Positions 1-9,918 of a DNA stretch of 64,000 nucleotides are shown here, one piece after another; the first letter of the stretch is position 1, and the number at the start of each line of letters is the position of its first letter. This DNA is from Shewanella polaris. GTDB taxonomy: Bacteria > Pseudomonadota > Gammaproteobacteria > Enterobacterales > Shewanellaceae. Under the pieces are notes generated by a model. That model had not been told where the DNA came from and did no database searches. It saw nothing but the letters and a program-made list of their open reading frames with translations. Location of the stretch: NCBI RefSeq assembly GCF_006385555.1, contig NZ_CP041036.1, forward strand, positions 434,001 through 498,000. Direction: 5' to 3'. The position numbers and the translations under genes were made by a program.

Positions 1-3000
1 TCGCGGCTTTAGTTTTGGCTACACCTTCTAAAATAATGGTAAATTCATCGCCCCCTAAACGCGCAACCGTATCACCATCACGTACAGAGTTTTGCAGTCG
101 ATGAGCGACAGCTTTAAGCAGTAAGTCACCAATATGGTGTCCCATTGAATCATTGATATGCTTAAATCGGTCAAGATCTAAGAACAATAATGCCACTATG
201 TTGTTTGCGCGATGCGCTTTAGTGACTGCTTGATTGAGGCGATCTTGAAATAGCGTGCGGTTAGGCAGTCCCGTGAGAGGGTCGAAATTAGCTAATACTC
301 GCAAATCTTCTTCAGCTTTTTTACGCGCAGTAATATCAGTGAATACTGCTACAAAATGGCTTGTTTCACCTTTATTATCGATTACTTGGTTGATCTCAAG
401 CCATGCAAGAATGCCGCGACGGTCGCGAGTACGAATTTTGATCTCGCCAGCCCAATGTTTGTGTCTTAATAGCTGGGTTTCGACAGCATTGTAAAACTCA
501 CTAGATTGCTTGCCCATTGTCAGAAACAGAAAATGTTTTCCGACAACATCACGGTGTTTAAAGCCGGTAATACGGCTAAATGCAGGATTAACTGAGCGAA
601 TTTGGTAGTCTAGCTCGCCGACGATGACCGCTTCATTCATACTAAACAGTACTTGTGATGACAGCTTCAACTCATTTTCAGTTACTTTACGATTGGTAAT
701 GTCTTTATGAGTGCCTGCCATTCGTAAGGGGACATTATTTTCGTCGCGCTCAACGACTTGCCCACGGTCTAATAGCCATGACCATTTACCAGGGGCTGAT
801 TCAACACGATATTCAGCTTCAAAGAATTCTGTCTCACCATTTAAATGGTCGTTGAGCAGCATCTGTACCTTAGGGCGGTCTTCAGAATGGATACTGCTGA
901 TGAGCAATTGATCTTTTTGACCGAAGTCCATTGGCTCAACCATATTGGTTCGATAAACTTTGTCCTCTTTGATATTCCAGTCCCACATCCCATCACCTGA
1001 AGCCCACAGTGCCAATTTGAGGCGCTCTTCAGAGGCTCGAATACTGCTATCGAATTCACGTTGTTTGATGTGTTTTTTCTTTCGGGCGGTAATAAACCAG
1101 ATTATCAATAATAAAGCGACCGAAAAATATAGCGCATAAGCTAAATTTGTCATGTAAATAGGCGGAACAACCGATACGTTTACATTTAAGGTGTTTTTAC
1201 CGTATTGATTGGCACCAAGAGCATGGCGTACTATTAATTGATATTCTCCTGGGGGTAAATTGGTGTAGGAAATTTTATTGCCATCCGCTAACTGATGCCA
1301 AGCGGTATCAAAACCATTGAGAAAATAACTAAAACGACTTAATCCAGGGTAACTATAGTTTAATGAACTAACCTCAAAGCTAATTAACTGCTTTTCGTAG
1401 GGCATATTAATGTCAGGTGCATGGCTTAAATCGAGGATAGGGTATGTTGTTTCGCCGATAGTATACTTTGTTAAGGCTAATTTATTCTCTGCTCGGTATT
1501 TTGGGATCTGGGCTGGGCTAAATCGATTCAGTCCTCGAATGCCGCCAAACCATAAATCACCATTACGGTCTTTAAATTTAGATGAGCCATTAAATTCTCT
1601 GGCTTGTAAACCTTCATATTGATTAAACGATATAAATTCATTCGTTTTAGGTGTAAATCGTGAAATCCCGCTATTTGTGCTTAACCATAAATCATGTTGT
1701 GCATCTTCTAAAATGGCATAAACCGTGTTGCTACTGTTATCTGCATTGACATCTATACGCTCAAAGTTAAAAGCCCCATCTTCGATTGTTAGCTTGTCTA
1801 TACCGCCATGAGTCGCTAACCAAAAGTCACCATTTTCAGTGAGTAAAAAATCCCGAATGCGGTCATCGCTTAAACTATTGAGATTCTTTGGATCGTGAAT
1901 TAAAAAGTCTAGTTTTTGCTCATCGGGCGCCAGTCTTACTAACCCACTCATGGTGCCTAGCCATAGATAACCTTGGCTAAAATATATTTTAATAATTTGA
2001 TGTTTGAATGGTGAATATTCAGTTTGAAAATCAAAATTATAAGAGACCATTTTTTGACTATTTGGCGAAATAGAATATAACCCTTGGCTACTGGCAATCC
2101 ATATACGGCCTTTATCATCAAAGGCTAAACTGCGAAACATGGTATCCGTATGGAGTTGATCATTGACTGGTTTAATTTGTTGTAGGGTGTTGTTGCTATC
2201 TAAGGTAAATATGCCGACATTGGTCGCGAACCATAGTGAATCATGTATGTCTTGCACAATGTCTTGGACAGTGAGAGAAAGTTGATCTTCTGGGATAGCT
2301 AATAGCTGGCTAAATAAATCGTTGATGTAATGGTATTTATTATCGCCTGGAATGAGATATTTAGCGCCAATGCCTTGAGTGCCAATCCATAGGCGCTGTT
2401 GTTTGTCCCTGAAAATGGCGCGGACCATATTTGCCATTCGAGGTGTATTAGTTTGGTTATCGTAAAAGTGGCTAAAATATTGATGGTTGATATTGAGCTT
2501 GTCGATACCGGAAAAAAATGTACCTATCCATAAGATACCATTAGGGTCTAGCATTAATGTTTGTATGTTATTCGCGCTAATACTGTTTAGTGCTTGTGAG
2601 TTGTGCTTATAAACGGTGCTGTGCCACTTTTTACCATCATAATCGAGTTGAGTTAAGCCTGAGTTATTACCAATGACCCATAATTGATTGGCATTGTTAA
2701 CCACAAATTGATCAATTTTTTTATTATCGCCATGATAATTTTCCCGCGACCAAATGAGTTCTTTTTGATGGTTCTCTAAATTATAGCGCCAAATTTGGTT
2801 ATCAATCGCAAGCCATACAGAATAAATAGAGCTAAATTTTATGTCGTTAACCGCCTTGTCGACAGGAATATCAAGGCGAATAATAGTATTACTATCAATG
2901 GCAAATGTGCCATTGGACTGGGTACCCACTACAATATATTTATCATCAATATTGGCTATACTAGTCACATTAGGAGTGATGTTATTACCTAAACTAACGG

Positions 3001-3520
3001 GAATAATTTTTTCTGTTTTTAGTGACAGAATGAAAAGACCAGATCGAGTACCTACCCAGAGAGTCTCGCCAATAACAGCAAGTTGAGTTACTTGTAATTC
3101 GCTTAAGCCTTGAGCCTGTTTGTATTGAGTAAACTTTCCGTTAGTGAGATTGAGTCTATTGAGGCCACTATTATAGGTGCCAACCCATAAATCCCCATCG
3201 GGCGACTGCAATATGTCGGTAATAAAGTTTCCCGAAATAGAATTACTGCTTTGTTGCTGTTTTAGATATAAATTAAACTCAACCCCATTGTAGCTGTGGA
3301 GTCCATCTTGAGTTCCTATCCATAACATTCCCGAACTGTCCATAAACAAGCGGGTAATTGAGTTTTGATTGAGGCCATTACTTGTATCAAAGTGTTCAAA
3401 TTTTACTTCGGTTAGACCATCATTAGGACGGTCTTTTTGTGCTGCAACAGACACCGAAAAACTCAATGTTATGACTAACATTAGATAGTGTACTAAAAGC
3501 GTAAATGTACGAAAATTCAA
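1..3520 (-). CDS. Partial hybrid sensor: propeller-Y_Y_Y-TM-PAS-PAS-GGDEF protein
   Basis: The frame stays open from 3520 to the left edge (about 1173 codons), so the 3' end lies outside the window. The start is taken as TTG at 3520 because AGGTG sits just upstream and it gives a signal peptide with a basic N-terminus (MNFRTFTLLVHYL...); ATG at 3481 is the alternative. After the signal come many two-component-regulator propeller repeats of the type LWIGTQDGL, then a Y_Y_Y-like domain (PPGEYQLIVRHALG), one membrane segment at about residues 785-810, two PAS domains, and a GGDEF domain with the intact motif LGGDEF at about residue 1155. Proteins of this build sense periplasmic or membrane-linked ligands and make c-di-GMP; an EAL domain may follow beyond the edge. 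The ligand is unknown. Intact GGDEF suggests an active diguanylate cyclase, which is inference. Confidence 0.85.
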   Translation of the reverse strand, partial: MNFRTFTLLVHYLMLVITLSFSVSVAAQKDRPNDGLTEVKFEHFDTSNGLNQNSITRLFMDSSGMLWIGTQDGLHSYNGVEFNLYLKQQQSSNSISGNFITDILQSPDGDLWVGTYNSGLNRLNLTNGKFTQYKQAQGLSELQVTQLAVIGETLWVGTRSGLFILSLKTEKIIPVSLGNNITPNVTSIANIDDKYIVVGTQSNGTFAIDSNTIIRLDIPVDKAVNDIKFSSIYSVWLAIDNQIWRYNLENHQKELIWSRENYHGDNKKIDQFVVNNANQLWVIGNNSGLTQLDYDGKKWHSTVYKHNSQALNSISANNIQTLMLDPNGILWIGTFFSGIDKLNINHQYFSHFYDNQTNTPRMANMVRAIFRDKQQRLWIGTQGIGAKYLIPGDNKYHYINDLFSQLLAIPEDQLSLTVQDIVQDIHDSLWFATNVGIFTLDSNNTLQQIKPVNDQLHTDTMFRSLAFDDKGRIWIASSQGLYSISPNSQKMVSYNFDFQTEYSPFKHQIIKIYFSQGYLWLGTMSGLVRLAPDEQKLDFLIHDPKNLNSLSDDRIRDFLLTENGDFWLATHGGIDKLTIEDGAFNFERIDVNADNSSNTVYAILEDAQHDLWLSTNSGISRFTPKTNEFISFNQYEGLQAREFNGSSKFKDRNGDLWFGGIRGLNRFSPAQIPKYRAENKLALTKYTIGETTYPILDLSHAPDINMPYEKQLISFEVSSLNYSYPGLSRFSYFLNGFDTAWHQLADGNKISYTNLPPGEYQLIVRHALGANQYGKNTLNVNVSVVPPIYMTNLAYALYFSVALLLIIWFITARKKKHIKQREFDSSIRASEERLKLALWASGDGMWDWNIKEDKVYRTNMVEPMDFGQKDQLLISSIHSEDRPKVQMLLNDHLNGETEFFEAEYRVESAPGKWSWLLDRGQVVERDENNVPLRMAGTHKDITNRKVTENELKLSSQVLFSMNEAVIVGELDYQIRSVNPAFSRITGFKHRDVVGKHFLFLTMGKQSSEFYNAVETQLLRHKHWAGEIKIRTRDRRGILAWLEINQVIDNKGETSHFVAVFTDITARKKAEEDLRVLANFDPLTGLPNRTLFQDRLNQAVTKAHRANNIVALLFLDLDRFKHINDSMGHHIGDLLLKAVAHRLQNSVRDGDTVARLGGDEFTIILEGVAKTKAA

Positions 3521-3656
3521 ATTTCACCTATAAAAGTTACATTGGAAAGGCTGCTACTCATAGTCTAGTTATAGTAACAATAAAATTTTAACTTAAGTAC
3601 TACAAACTCAGATGTTAAATTTTTTATTAATTGAGTGACAGACTAACTCTTTTTTA

Positions 3657-3679
3657 GTGTAAAACTGACCATTTTACAC
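3657..3679. repeat. Perfect 8-bp inverted repeat between acyltransferase and sensor genes
   Basis: GTGTAAAA and TTTTACAC flank a 7-nt loop. It lies 45 bp after the acyltransferase stop and about 137 bp before the sensor start (both on the minus strand). There is no T tract after it on the minus strand, so it is a poor intrinsic terminator; it could be a protein-binding site or a structure in the read-through transcript. Confidence 0.4.
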
Positions 3680-3723
3680 GCACAAAGCAATATAAAACCT
3701 TAATTGGTCATTTTTAGAGCAAT

Positions 3724-4635
3724 CTATGCGTTCTGATCTTGATGTATTTTTATAATGTCATCGATTTGCTGATCTTTTTCGAACCAAAGTTGGTTTAACC
3801 ATCGCTGAAACTCGACACGAGTTTCTGGGCTTTTAAAGTAGACTTCTGGGTCGACTCGCGGCACGGGAAGTACCTCAATGCGGATCACCACTTTTTTAGT
3901 GCGTCCATGCATGACATTAGCCAACACTTTTTCTGAAGTTTCTGGATAAACTATGGTGATATTTAGTAGACTTGTAAACTGTTCGCCCATTGCTGATAGT
4001 GTAAAAGCAATCCCGCTGGCTTTAGGGCGTAATAAATGACGATAAGGTGAATTCTGACGTAATCGTTTTTCTTCAGTAAAACGGCTACCTTCAACATAAT
4101 TAATAATGGATGTTGGTGAATGCTTAAAGCGTTCACATGCCTTGCGAGTCGTTTCGAGATCTTTACCTTTTAATTTAGGGTTCTTTTTTAACTTAGCTGC
4201 GCTAGTCCGGTCCATAAATGGCATATCTAGCGCCCAGCAACCTAGCCCCATGATAGGTACATAGAGGAGTTCTTTTTTTAAAAAGAATTTCAACATTGGG
4301 ATATTGTTACGCAATAAGTAAGTTTGGGCGGCAATATCAAAGCCACTGACATGATTACTTATCAATAAATACCAGCCGTCAGGGTCGAGTTTTTCTAATC
4401 CTTTTACATCCCATTCAATATTAGAAATAAGATATAAAATACCGCCATTGCATGTTGCCCATGACCACATAAGACGGTTCATTATTCGTGTCAATAGTCG
4501 ACGTATCGGTAAAAAAGGCAATAATAATTTAATCACACCGCCAATCGTTAGCAATGTACTCCATAAAATAGTATTGATAATCAATAATGATAGGCTGATA
4601 AAATACAGTACCGGACCAGGTAAAAAAGACAGCAT
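3724..4635 (-). CDS. Lysophospholipid acyltransferase family protein (YihG-like), copy 2
   Basis: A 303-residue membrane protein of the PlsC/LPLAT family, which moves an acyl chain onto lysophospholipids or lysophosphatidate. The catalytic HX4D motif is visible as NHVSGFD, followed by the conserved FLKKEL and VEGSRFT blocks (substrate-phosphate site), in the spacing usual for YihG-type enzymes. The N-terminus carries hydrophobic segments (residues about 7-60). It starts 6 bp after the stop of a paralogue that shares FLKKEL/FLKQEL, LKGKD and VEG.RFT, so the two form a tandem duplicated pair, probably cotranscribed. The acyl donor and acceptor cannot be read from sequence; E. coli YihG affects the acyl composition of phosphatidylglycerol. 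The family call is firm, the substrate is not. Confidence 0.85.
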   Translation of the reverse strand: MLSFLPGPVLYFISLSLLIINTILWSTLLTIGGVIKLLLPFLPIRRLLTRIMNRLMWSWATCNGGILYLISNIEWDVKGLEKLDPDGWYLLISNHVSGFDIAAQTYLLRNNIPMLKFFLKKELLYVPIMGLGCWALDMPFMDRTSAAKLKKNPKLKGKDLETTRKACERFKHSPTSIINYVEGSRFTEEKRLRQNSPYRHLLRPKASGIAFTLSAMGEQFTSLLNITIVYPETSEKVLANVMHGRTKKVVIRIEVLPVPRVDPEVYFKSPETRVEFQRWLNQLWFEKDQQIDDIIKIHQDQNA

Positions 4636-4641
4636 ATTGTG

Positions 4642-5538
4642 TTATACCTCGTGCTTTGCTTGTGAGGCTAATGCCTGTAACTGCGAATCTTTTTCGAGCC
4701 AGATTTGATTAAGTTGCTCTTGGAACTTAATTTTAAATTCGCGATCCTTCATATAATCACCACGCATATCCTGAGGTATATCAGTAATTTTTATATCCAC
4801 TCTAACCTCGGATAATCCGCCACAAATATATTGCCAATACGTTGGTACTATATCTGGATAATATATGGTGACATTAACCAATTTATTAATGTGTTCACCC
4901 ATGGCGGAGAGTGCAAACGCCATCCCACCCGCTTTCGGTTTTAAAAGGTGCTTAAATGGTGAACCCTGTTTATCATGTTTAGCCGCTGTAAAACGTGTGC
5001 CTTCAACAAAATTCATAATACTGACAGGTTTTGTCTTAAATTTTTCACATGCTTTGCGGGTTATTTCAATATCTTTACCTTTTAATTTAGGATTTTTTCG
5101 TAATTGTGATGTGCTGTAACGGCGCATAAATGGAAAGTCTAATGCCCACCAAGCTAGGCCGAGAACGGGTACGAAAATAAGTTCTTGTTTTAGGAAAAAT
5201 TTTAAAAAAGGAATTTTACGGTTAAAAACCCGTTGTAAAATAAGGATGTCGACCCATGACTGATGATTGGCTATTACCATGTACCATTCTTTTTCAGAAA
5301 AGGCTTGGTCGCCTGTGATATGAATACGCATAGGATGAAAAATACCTTCTACCACAGTATTGACACTAATCCATGCTGTCGCGCAATTATCGAGAATATA
5401 ACTACAGATTTTTTGGATGATGCCAATGGGGATTAACTTTACAAAACTGAAAGCTAAAATGGGAATGGTCCAAAAAATGGTATTAAATAAGTAGCATAAG
5501 AATGCAATTGAACCTTTGATTTTCGACAGCAGCGACAT
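4642..5538 (-). CDS. yihG: Lysophospholipid acyltransferase family protein (YihG-like), copy 1
   Basis: 298 residues, first gene of the tandem acyltransferase pair. The HX4D motif reads NHQSWVD, and the phosphate-binding block reads VEGTRFT. An N-terminal hydrophobic stretch (residues about 10-40) anchors it to the inner membrane. AGGAGAG lies 6 nt before the ATG, a stronger ribosome site than that of the second copy. It is more like E. coli YihG in length and motifs than the second copy, hence the symbol, but either copy could be the functional equivalent. The role would be acyl-chain remodelling of phospholipids, possibly linked to cold or membrane-fluidity adaptation (inference). Confidence 0.85.
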   Translation of the reverse strand: MSLLSKIKGSIAFLCYLFNTIFWTIPILAFSFVKLIPIGIIQKICSYILDNCATAWISVNTVVEGIFHPMRIHITGDQAFSEKEWYMVIANHQSWVDILILQRVFNRKIPFLKFFLKQELIFVPVLGLAWWALDFPFMRRYSTSQLRKNPKLKGKDIEITRKACEKFKTKPVSIMNFVEGTRFTAAKHDKQGSPFKHLLKPKAGGMAFALSAMGEHINKLVNVTIYYPDIVPTYWQYICGGLSEVRVDIKITDIPQDMRGDYMKDREFKIKFQEQLNQIWLEKDSQLQALASQAKHEV

Positions 5539-5616
5539 TGTTCTCTCCTATAAACGGAGGGCTATGTTACTAGTAGTCGCGGTTTTGCTCAATCAATACG
5601 ATAGGTTAAATTAGGT

Positions 5617-7140
5617 TTATTGCTGATTCAGTTTTGCCAGTAATCGATCCATTGCCCGATAACCAAGGGCTTGAGCAATGTGACCTCGTTCGATAGTAGG
5701 CGATTGCTGCAAGTCGGCAATGGTACGTGATACCCGTTGAATGCGGTGAAAACTGCGTACAGACAAGCCTAAACTCACAACGCTTTGCTCTAAAAATTCA
5801 AGATCGGGTTGAGTAATCGCACCATCTTGTTTGAGTTGTTTTGGGGATAATTCACTATTTAACACCCCAGATCGGCTGAGTTGTTGATCGCGTGCTTGTT
5901 TGACCCGCTTGGCTATTTCAATACTGGTCTCACCGGGTTGATGCTGTTGGGTTAAGGTGCCAGCAGGAAGTTTGGGTACATCCACGGTTAAATCAAAGCG
6001 GTCTAAAAATGGCCCTGATAAACGGGATAAATAACGTTGAATTTGATCAGGAGTCGAACGCGCGCGTTCCGTATCGCCACAAGGGCTTGGGTTCATTGCG
6101 GCAATAAGTTGAAATCGACTCAAAAAAGTCAATTTTGCTGCAGCACGTGAAATCTCAACTTGGCCGGTTTCTAAAGGTTCACGCAGACAATCCAATACTT
6201 TACGCGGAAACTCGGCTATTTCATCAAGAAATAATATCCCACGGTGCGCTAATGATATCTCACCTGGCTTTGGATGACTTCCACCACCAATCAGTGCAAT
6301 AGATGATGATGTATGATGTGGCGAGCGAAAAGGGCGATTAAGAAAATTTTGCGGTTTTACATGTAATCCAGCGACAGAATGAATAGCTGCTACTTCAATG
6401 GCTTCATCGTAAGTGAGTTTTGGTAATAGTGGAATGATTCTATTGGCTAGCATGCTTTTCCCCGTTCCTGGAGGTCCTACGAACAGCATGTTGTGTCCTC
6501 CGGCCGCCGCAATTTCAAGTCCTTGCTTGGCTTGATACTGGCCGATGACATCGCTCATACAAAGCGATGAATGGCTTTGGGGCTCTTCTTCTATCCATTC
6601 AGGTAAGGTATCAAGCAGAGGTAATTGTGCTTGGCCGTGTAGAAAAGCCGCTAAGTTCTGCAAGTGGGCGACAAAATAACTGTGATGATAGCCAACCAGC
6701 TCAGCTTCATGGCGGTTTTCGATGGGCATAAAAAAATGGTGTTGATCATTACGTGCCGCAATAATGGCTGGTAATAATCCACTGCAAGGGCGTATTTGTC
6801 CGGAGAGTGCCAGTTCACCGACAAACTCACATTGATGTAATGCTTTAGCTGGAACTTGATTTGATGCTGCGAGAATACCTACTGCGATAGGTAAATCATA
6901 TCGTCCGCCTTGCTTGGGCAAATCTGCTGGGGCTAAATTGACGGTAATGCGTTTTTGTGGGAATTCAAAGCCAGCATTAATTAACGCACTTCTAACGCGT
7001 TCTTTAGCTTCTTTGACAGAGGTTTCTGGCAATCCCACTAGATTAAATGCGGGTAAACCGTTGCTTAAATGCACTTCAACAGTAACTCTTGGCGCTTCTA
7101 CACCGCAGCTTGCTCGAGTAAATACACAGGCTATCGCCAT
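5617..7140 (-). CDS. comM: YifB/ComM family Mg-chelatase-like AAA+ ATPase
   Basis: 507 residues with the start at ATG 7140, preceded by AAGGA at 7 nt; this gives MAIACVFTRASCG, the usual family N-terminus. The N-terminal Lon-protease-like fold (APADLPKQGGRYDLPIA block) is followed by the AAA+ module with Walker A GPPGTGKS near residue 220, Walker B ILFLDEIAEF and the FRSPHHTSS block, then the C-terminal Mg-chelatase domain with RFDL and R.FHRIQRVSRTIADL. ComM is a hexameric helicase that promotes branch migration during integration of transformed DNA. As in E. coli (yifB), it neighbours the ilv genes. Length and motifs are intact. Confidence 0.95.
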   Translation of the reverse strand: MAIACVFTRASCGVEAPRVTVEVHLSNGLPAFNLVGLPETSVKEAKERVRSALINAGFEFPQKRITVNLAPADLPKQGGRYDLPIAVGILAASNQVPAKALHQCEFVGELALSGQIRPCSGLLPAIIAARNDQHHFFMPIENRHEAELVGYHHSYFVAHLQNLAAFLHGQAQLPLLDTLPEWIEEEPQSHSSLCMSDVIGQYQAKQGLEIAAAGGHNMLFVGPPGTGKSMLANRIIPLLPKLTYDEAIEVAAIHSVAGLHVKPQNFLNRPFRSPHHTSSSIALIGGGSHPKPGEISLAHRGILFLDEIAEFPRKVLDCLREPLETGQVEISRAAAKLTFLSRFQLIAAMNPSPCGDTERARSTPDQIQRYLSRLSGPFLDRFDLTVDVPKLPAGTLTQQHQPGETSIEIAKRVKQARDQQLSRSGVLNSELSPKQLKQDGAITQPDLEFLEQSVVSLGLSVRSFHRIQRVSRTIADLQQSPTIERGHIAQALGYRAMDRLLAKLNQQ

Positions 7141-7507
7141 TAACAATTCCTTTTGTTTGAATAATATACAAGTGAAGATATGTTTATAGTCTAGCAGCGA
7201 TGTATATTTTTGCGTGATATAGGCTAAATAAGTCAGATAAAGTTATGTTTATAAGCTAGTTTAAATCAGTGATGTTGAGTAGAATGCCGTCGCTTTATAG
7301 TACACAAGGAAGGATCATAAATAGGTCTGTTGTCGTGAAACACTATAATGATATTTCAACACTCGTTATTTCTATGTGTATTGAATCATTAGTCTTGTTA
7401 ATTTTGAATATTAATAAATGGCTAAGGTCTTGCATTTGCCCATTTTGCAACAATGATATGTACATACAATCCTGATGTTTTGGCTAGTATTCAGGTAAAG
7501 GTAAACT
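7141..7507. other. Intergenic spacer, divergent comM / paeA
   Basis: This 367-bp AT-rich gap must hold the promoters of the two divergent genes. I see no convincing -35/-10 pair, no RNA gene and no strong inverted repeat. A 68-codon frame on the plus strand (7269-7475) has no ribosome site and no recognisable features. Confidence 0.5.
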
Positions 7508-8815
7508 ATGAGCCTCTCTGATAATTTATTGATCATCTTGTGCCTGATAGGCATCAGTTGTTTTTTCTCTATGTCCGAAATTGCCCTTGCGGCATCACGA
7601 AAAATGCGTTTGCAATTAATGGCTGATGAGGGTGACTTGCGTGCCGCAAAAGTGTTGAAGCTACAAGCTCTTCCAGGTAGTTTTTTTACCGTGGTACAAA
7701 TCGGACTGAATGCGGTTGCGATCATGGGCGGTATCGTGGGTGAGTCGGCATTTAGACCTCATTTTGAAGCATTACTGTTGCCTTTATTAGGCAATGAATG
7801 GGGTTTGCAACTGAGTTTTGTCTGTTCATTTGTGACTGTCACCTCGTTGTTTATTCTATTTGCTGATTTGATGCCTAAACGTATTGCGATGGTGATCCCA
7901 GAGCAAGTCGCGGTTACTTTTGTGATGCCAATAATTTTGTGTATTAAAATATTAAAGCCATTTGTGTGGATTTTTAATGGCTTGGCCAATGCAATTTTTA
8001 AATTGTTACAAGTACCTACTGCGCGTAATGACCAAGTGACCCATGATGATATTTACGCCATGATGACCGCAGGTACAGAAGCGGGGGTGATGGATAAAGG
8101 CGAACAGCAAATGATGGAAAACGTGTTTGAAATGCAGTCGGTTTCGGTGACCTCTGCAATGACTGCGCGTGAAAGTTTAGTATATTTTTTACTGCAAGAC
8201 AGCGAAGAAGACATTAAACAGAAAATTGCTAAAAATCCGCATAACAAGTTTTTAGTTTGTGATGGTCAACTGGATATGATCAAAGGTTTTGTTGATGCAA
8301 AAGAATTGCTAATTAGAGTAATTAACGGCGAGAACATCACCTTAAAAGGCAGTACGTTAGTACATAACTGCCTCATCATTCCAGATACGTTAACCTTGTC
8401 TGAATCGATGGAATATTTTAAGAATAATCGTTCCGACTTTGCTGTGGTGATGAACGAGTATGCGTTGGTTGTCGGCATTGTCACCACCAATGATTTACAA
8501 AGTGCTGTTATGGGCGCGTGGTCATTACATGAAAGCGAAGAGCAAATTGTTGCCCGTGATGGTAATTCTTGGTTAGTGGATGGGGTGACGCCTATTACTG
8601 ATGTAATGCGTGCGTTTAATATTGAAGTGTTTCCGCATAATCAAAATTACGAAACTATTGCTGGTTTTATGATGTATATGTTGCGCAAAATTCCTAAACG
8701 AACCGATTTTGTCAATTACGCCGGGTATAAATTTGAAGTGGTCGATATTGATTCATACAAAGTTGACCAACTGCTGGTGACTCGTATAGACATTGAAATA
8801 CCACCACTGCCTTAA
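7508..8815 (+). CDS. paeA: CNNM/CBS/CorC membrane protein, PaeA (YtfL) type
   Basis: 435 residues, closely matching E. coli YtfL along its whole length: N-terminal CNNM (DUF21) domain with several membrane segments and the block FFSMSEIALAASRK, the stretch FFTVVQIGLNAVAI, then a CBS pair (residues about 200-330) and a C-terminal CorC/HlyC domain ending in YKFEVVDIDSYKVDQLLVTR. E. coli YtfL was renamed PaeA as an exporter of cadaverine and putrescine. The ATG at 7508 has AAAGG 6 nt upstream. It stands alone between divergent comM and convergent ilvY. Older databases call such proteins haemolysin or UPF0053, which is misleading. Polyamine export is transferred from the E. coli relative. Confidence 0.88.
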   Translation: MSLSDNLLIILCLIGISCFFSMSEIALAASRKMRLQLMADEGDLRAAKVLKLQALPGSFFTVVQIGLNAVAIMGGIVGESAFRPHFEALLLPLLGNEWGLQLSFVCSFVTVTSLFILFADLMPKRIAMVIPEQVAVTFVMPIILCIKILKPFVWIFNGLANAIFKLLQVPTARNDQVTHDDIYAMMTAGTEAGVMDKGEQQMMENVFEMQSVSVTSAMTARESLVYFLLQDSEEDIKQKIAKNPHNKFLVCDGQLDMIKGFVDAKELLIRVINGENITLKGSTLVHNCLIIPDTLTLSESMEYFKNNRSDFAVVMNEYALVVGIVTTNDLQSAVMGAWSLHESEEQIVARDGNSWLVDGVTPITDVMRAFNIEVFPHNQNYETIAGFMMYMLRKIPKRTDFVNYAGYKFEVVDIDSYKVDQLLVTRIDIEIPPLP

Positions 8816-8847
8816 GTCAATTTCCCTAGATAAGCTAAACAGCGTCA

Positions 8848-9720
8848 TTAAATGATCGCTAAGAATGCACTAATGATAGGATCATTGGTGCGTTTTTCTT
8901 TACAGCAACAGCCTAATTCAAATGGCGGGATCGCGACTGGTGACGATAAAGTTTGAATGCGATCACGTACTGGGCTATTGAGGAGCACGGCTTCTGGACT
9001 GATACCAACACCACAGCCGAGCGCGACCATAGAGACTATCGCCTCCTGACCTGATACCTGGGCATAAATATTGGGTTTTATGCCCATTTGCTTAAACCAC
9101 AAATCAATTCTTTTTCTGCCGGGACCATGATCCGGTACGATATAGGGCAACTTAGCCCAGTCAATTTGGGATTGGTTTACCCATTGCTGTACTTGGCATT
9201 GTATTGTTGGGGCAATGACGGAAATGGGTACTTTATCAATCGGCGTAAAATGCAAACTGCTAGGAAAGACTTCCGGCAAAGCAATAATGGCAATATCGGC
9301 ACGATTTTTTTGGATTTGGTTTACTGCATTAGCTGGGTCTCCGGTATGGAGATTAATATCGACATGAGGATGCTCACGTCTAAATCGATCTAACAATGCT
9401 GGTAAATGGCTATAAGTCGCAGTCACCGAGCAATACAAATTAAGATTGCCGCGTAAAATTTGCTGGCTTGGGTCAATACGACTGCGTAATTGAGTCCATT
9501 CCGATAATGTGTGCTCGGCAAAACGTTTAAATTCAATACCTGCATGGGTCATCGTGACACTGCGATTGTCACGTTCAAACAATTTACTACCCACTTCCTC
9601 TTCTAAACGTTGTAAGGCACGACTTAATGTCGATGGACTGACATGCGATTGCTCTGCTGTTTTGGCAAAATGCAGGCTATCACATAAGTGTAAATACATT
9701 TTAAGTGAACGAATATCCAT
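8848..9720 (-). CDS. ilvY: LysR-family activator of ilvC
   Basis: 290 residues: N-terminal winged helix-turn-helix (MDIRSLKMYLHLCDSLHF...SPSTLSRALQRLEEEVG, residues 1-65) and a LysR substrate-binding domain. IlvY binds acetolactate or acetohydroxybutyrate and activates ilvC while repressing itself. The assignment rests on likeness and on divergent position relative to ilvC across a 198-bp intergenic region containing an inverted repeat (9773-9789). ATG 9720 is chosen over GTG 9723 because AAGGTG is then 5 nt away. Confidence 0.93.
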   Translation of the reverse strand: MDIRSLKMYLHLCDSLHFAKTAEQSHVSPSTLSRALQRLEEEVGSKLFERDNRSVTMTHAGIEFKRFAEHTLSEWTQLRSRIDPSQQILRGNLNLYCSVTATYSHLPALLDRFRREHPHVDINLHTGDPANAVNQIQKNRADIAIIALPEVFPSSLHFTPIDKVPISVIAPTIQCQVQQWVNQSQIDWAKLPYIVPDHGPGRKRIDLWFKQMGIKPNIYAQVSGQEAIVSMVALGCGVGISPEAVLLNSPVRDRIQTLSSPVAIPPFELGCCCKEKRTNDPIISAFLAII

Positions 9721-9772
9721 CACAGCACCTTAGAGCTCAAATGTAAGTTAAATATTAGGTTAAGCATTTAAT

Positions 9773-9789
9773 GTTGCATTAATTGCAAC
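9773..9789. promoter_or_regulatory. Candidate IlvY operator
   Basis: GTTGCATTAATTGCAAC is a near-perfect palindrome with LysR-type T-N11-A spacing, placed 53 bp before the ilvY start and 130 bp before the ilvC start. E. coli IlvY operators also carry TTGCAA-type half sites. Assignment is by position and symmetry. Confidence 0.6.
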
Positions 9790-9810
9790 GTGACATCCCG
9801 AATATATCAT

Positions 9811-9839
9811 TTTAAGCAATCATATGCATGCGCTATAGT
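9811..9839 (+). promoter_or_regulatory. Candidate activator-dependent ilvC promoter
   Basis: TATAGT at 9834-9839 is a good -10 (5 of 6). The hexamer 17 bp upstream, TTTAAG, is a poor -35, as expected for a promoter needing IlvY. The ATG of ilvC follows 79 bp later. Confidence 0.4.
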
Positions 9840-9918
9840 GACTTCAATCACAACGCTTAAGGTCGCTGACTAATAAGATGTTGAGTCCCAAATTATTAAA
9901 TTTTATAGGTGGTATCAG

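Noticed and set aside
1..3086. Several plus-strand frames of 60-80 codons
   Set aside because: They lie antisense to the long open minus-strand sensor gene, which has clear propeller, PAS and GGDEF domains.
7269..7475. 68-codon plus-strand frame before paeA
   Set aside because: No ribosome site, no domain and no codon pattern like the neighbours; probably chance in AT-rich DNA.
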